From positions 124,001-188,000 of the forward strand of contig JACGCM010000669.1 of assembly GCA_014058105.1 (NCBI GenBank): 64,000 nt of DNA, in the 5' to 3' direction. Under the pieces are notes generated by a model. It made no database searches. It saw only the letters and a list, made by a program, of their open reading frames with translations, and was not told the DNA's origin. This document shows, piece by piece, positions 63,601 to 64,000 of this stretch. Source of the stretch: Kingdonia uniflora. Lineage: Eukaryota > Streptophyta > Magnoliopsida > Ranunculales > Circaeasteraceae. How positions within the stretch are numbered: the stretch's first letter is position 1; every line of letters starts with the position of its first letter. The position numbers and the translations under genes were made by a program.

Positions 63601-64000
63601 AATAGAAACTCATTAACCAATCTAACTTCTCAAACGTGTAGCTTGTAGCCAAGCATCTCAAAAATGCGAGTAGCTTGGTCAAAAACTCAAACCGGGAGCA
63701 TTACGAGTCATTGGGTACCAATCCAAGCGTGTTGTCGGATGAATAGTAACACATAAACGGATCCAAACTCACAAACGAGTAGCTTGCCGGTAGCAAAGCT
63801 TCACAAAAATGTGATCGAAAGCCTCAGAACAGTACGAAATCCGTACCTGCCAAAAACTCAAACCGGTAGTATTGTGAGTTATTGGGTAACTATCCTAGCA
63901 TATTGTCGGACGAATACAAACTCATAAAATGACCCAACCACTCAAATGAGTAGCTGGTAGCCAAGCTTCTCAGAAATGCGATCTAAAGACTCGGAGGGAT
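54656..64000. repeat. 168-bp satellite, 6.6-kb higher-order unit
   Basis: Distinctive units repeat 6607 bp apart: gtcattacgtaac at 56123 and 62730, and ctctataatgcgat at 56381 and 62988. The monomers around them also match in order (a bare -agtacgggaaatct- end and a following atattgtt...tatattct unit). At the left end the offset is 6555 bp (caaaaacttaaatca at 54961 and 61516), the difference being small indels. The array runs to the edge of the window. Truncated units lie near 55436, 56545 and 63670. No genes. Confidence 0.9.
61658..61713 (+). other. Poly-G run with adjacent 9-bp duplication
   Basis: Fourteen consecutive G at 61658-61671 expand the normal cggagggg of a type A unit. About 25 bases later ctcaaacct is tandemly doubled (61696-61704 and 61705-61713), and the following ggg of the monomer is lost. 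Confidence 0.7.

Noticed and set aside
21061..64000. CENP-B box in the satellite
   Set aside because: The nearest stretch (minus strand, ttcgtccgacaaca) matches only the first half of the box pattern and lacks the cggg end.
1..64000. CRISPR array, because of regular repeats
   Set aside because: There are no unique spacers. Repeat units abut with no gap, and the element type is eukaryotic.
1..64000. Telomere repeats, tRNA or rRNA genes
   Set aside because: I saw no run of the plant telomere heptamer and no rRNA or tRNA-like segments on either strand. A covariance-model search would settle the tRNA point.

Overview
The window comes from a plant nuclear genome, almost certainly a flowering plant. 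It is a large tandem satellite array broken once by an old LTR retrotransposon. The evidence is a nucleosome-sized (about 168 bp) satellite in multi-kilobase arrays, and a Ty3/gypsy element of the plant-specific Tat lineage, recognised by its second, plant-type RNase H domain between the reverse transcriptase block and the integrase. I see no host single-copy gene, tRNA or rRNA. A centromeric or pericentromeric (heterochromatic) position is plausible, but the sequence does not prove it. I could not assign a species.

Layout: (1) 1-7702, satellite array. (2) 7703-21060, one full-length LTR retrotransposon of 13,358 bp in the middle of a satellite monomer, with 746-bp and 739-bp LTRs and a 5-bp target duplication that now carries one mismatch. 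(3) 21061-64000, the same satellite in the same orientation to the end of the window. Almost all of the array is head-to-tail; one fragment of about 45 bp at 34361-34406 is inverted. The array holds two monomer types, A (about 167 bp) and B (168 bp), in higher-order patterns. A ten-monomer pattern with an optional A-B pair is clear at 1-4683, a block near 27.4 kb recurs 3346 bp later and again near 43 and 49 kb, and a unit of about 6.6 kb recurs in the last 10 kb.

The retroelement is dead on its sense strand. Gag (about 8534-9740), a zinc-binding segment and aspartic protease (9956-10717), reverse transcriptase with its RNase H (10856-12240), plant-type RNase H (12246-12830) and integrase (12825-14130) are all readable in the usual order, but stops and frame changes interrupt them. 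Many of the stops look like cytosine-deamination changes.

The roughly 6 kb between integrase and the 3' LTR is the most interesting part. It has four tandem copies of a 195-bp repeat, followed by three antisense genes or gene remnants. The largest (17548 down to 15391) has two introns with canonical plant splice sites, and the predicted splicing keeps one reading frame across three exons. The other two (19061 down to 18741, and 20058 down to 19753) are short ORFs, each with its own TATA box. Their products align without gaps over about 57 residues, so they are diverged tandem duplicates. I recognise no family for them.
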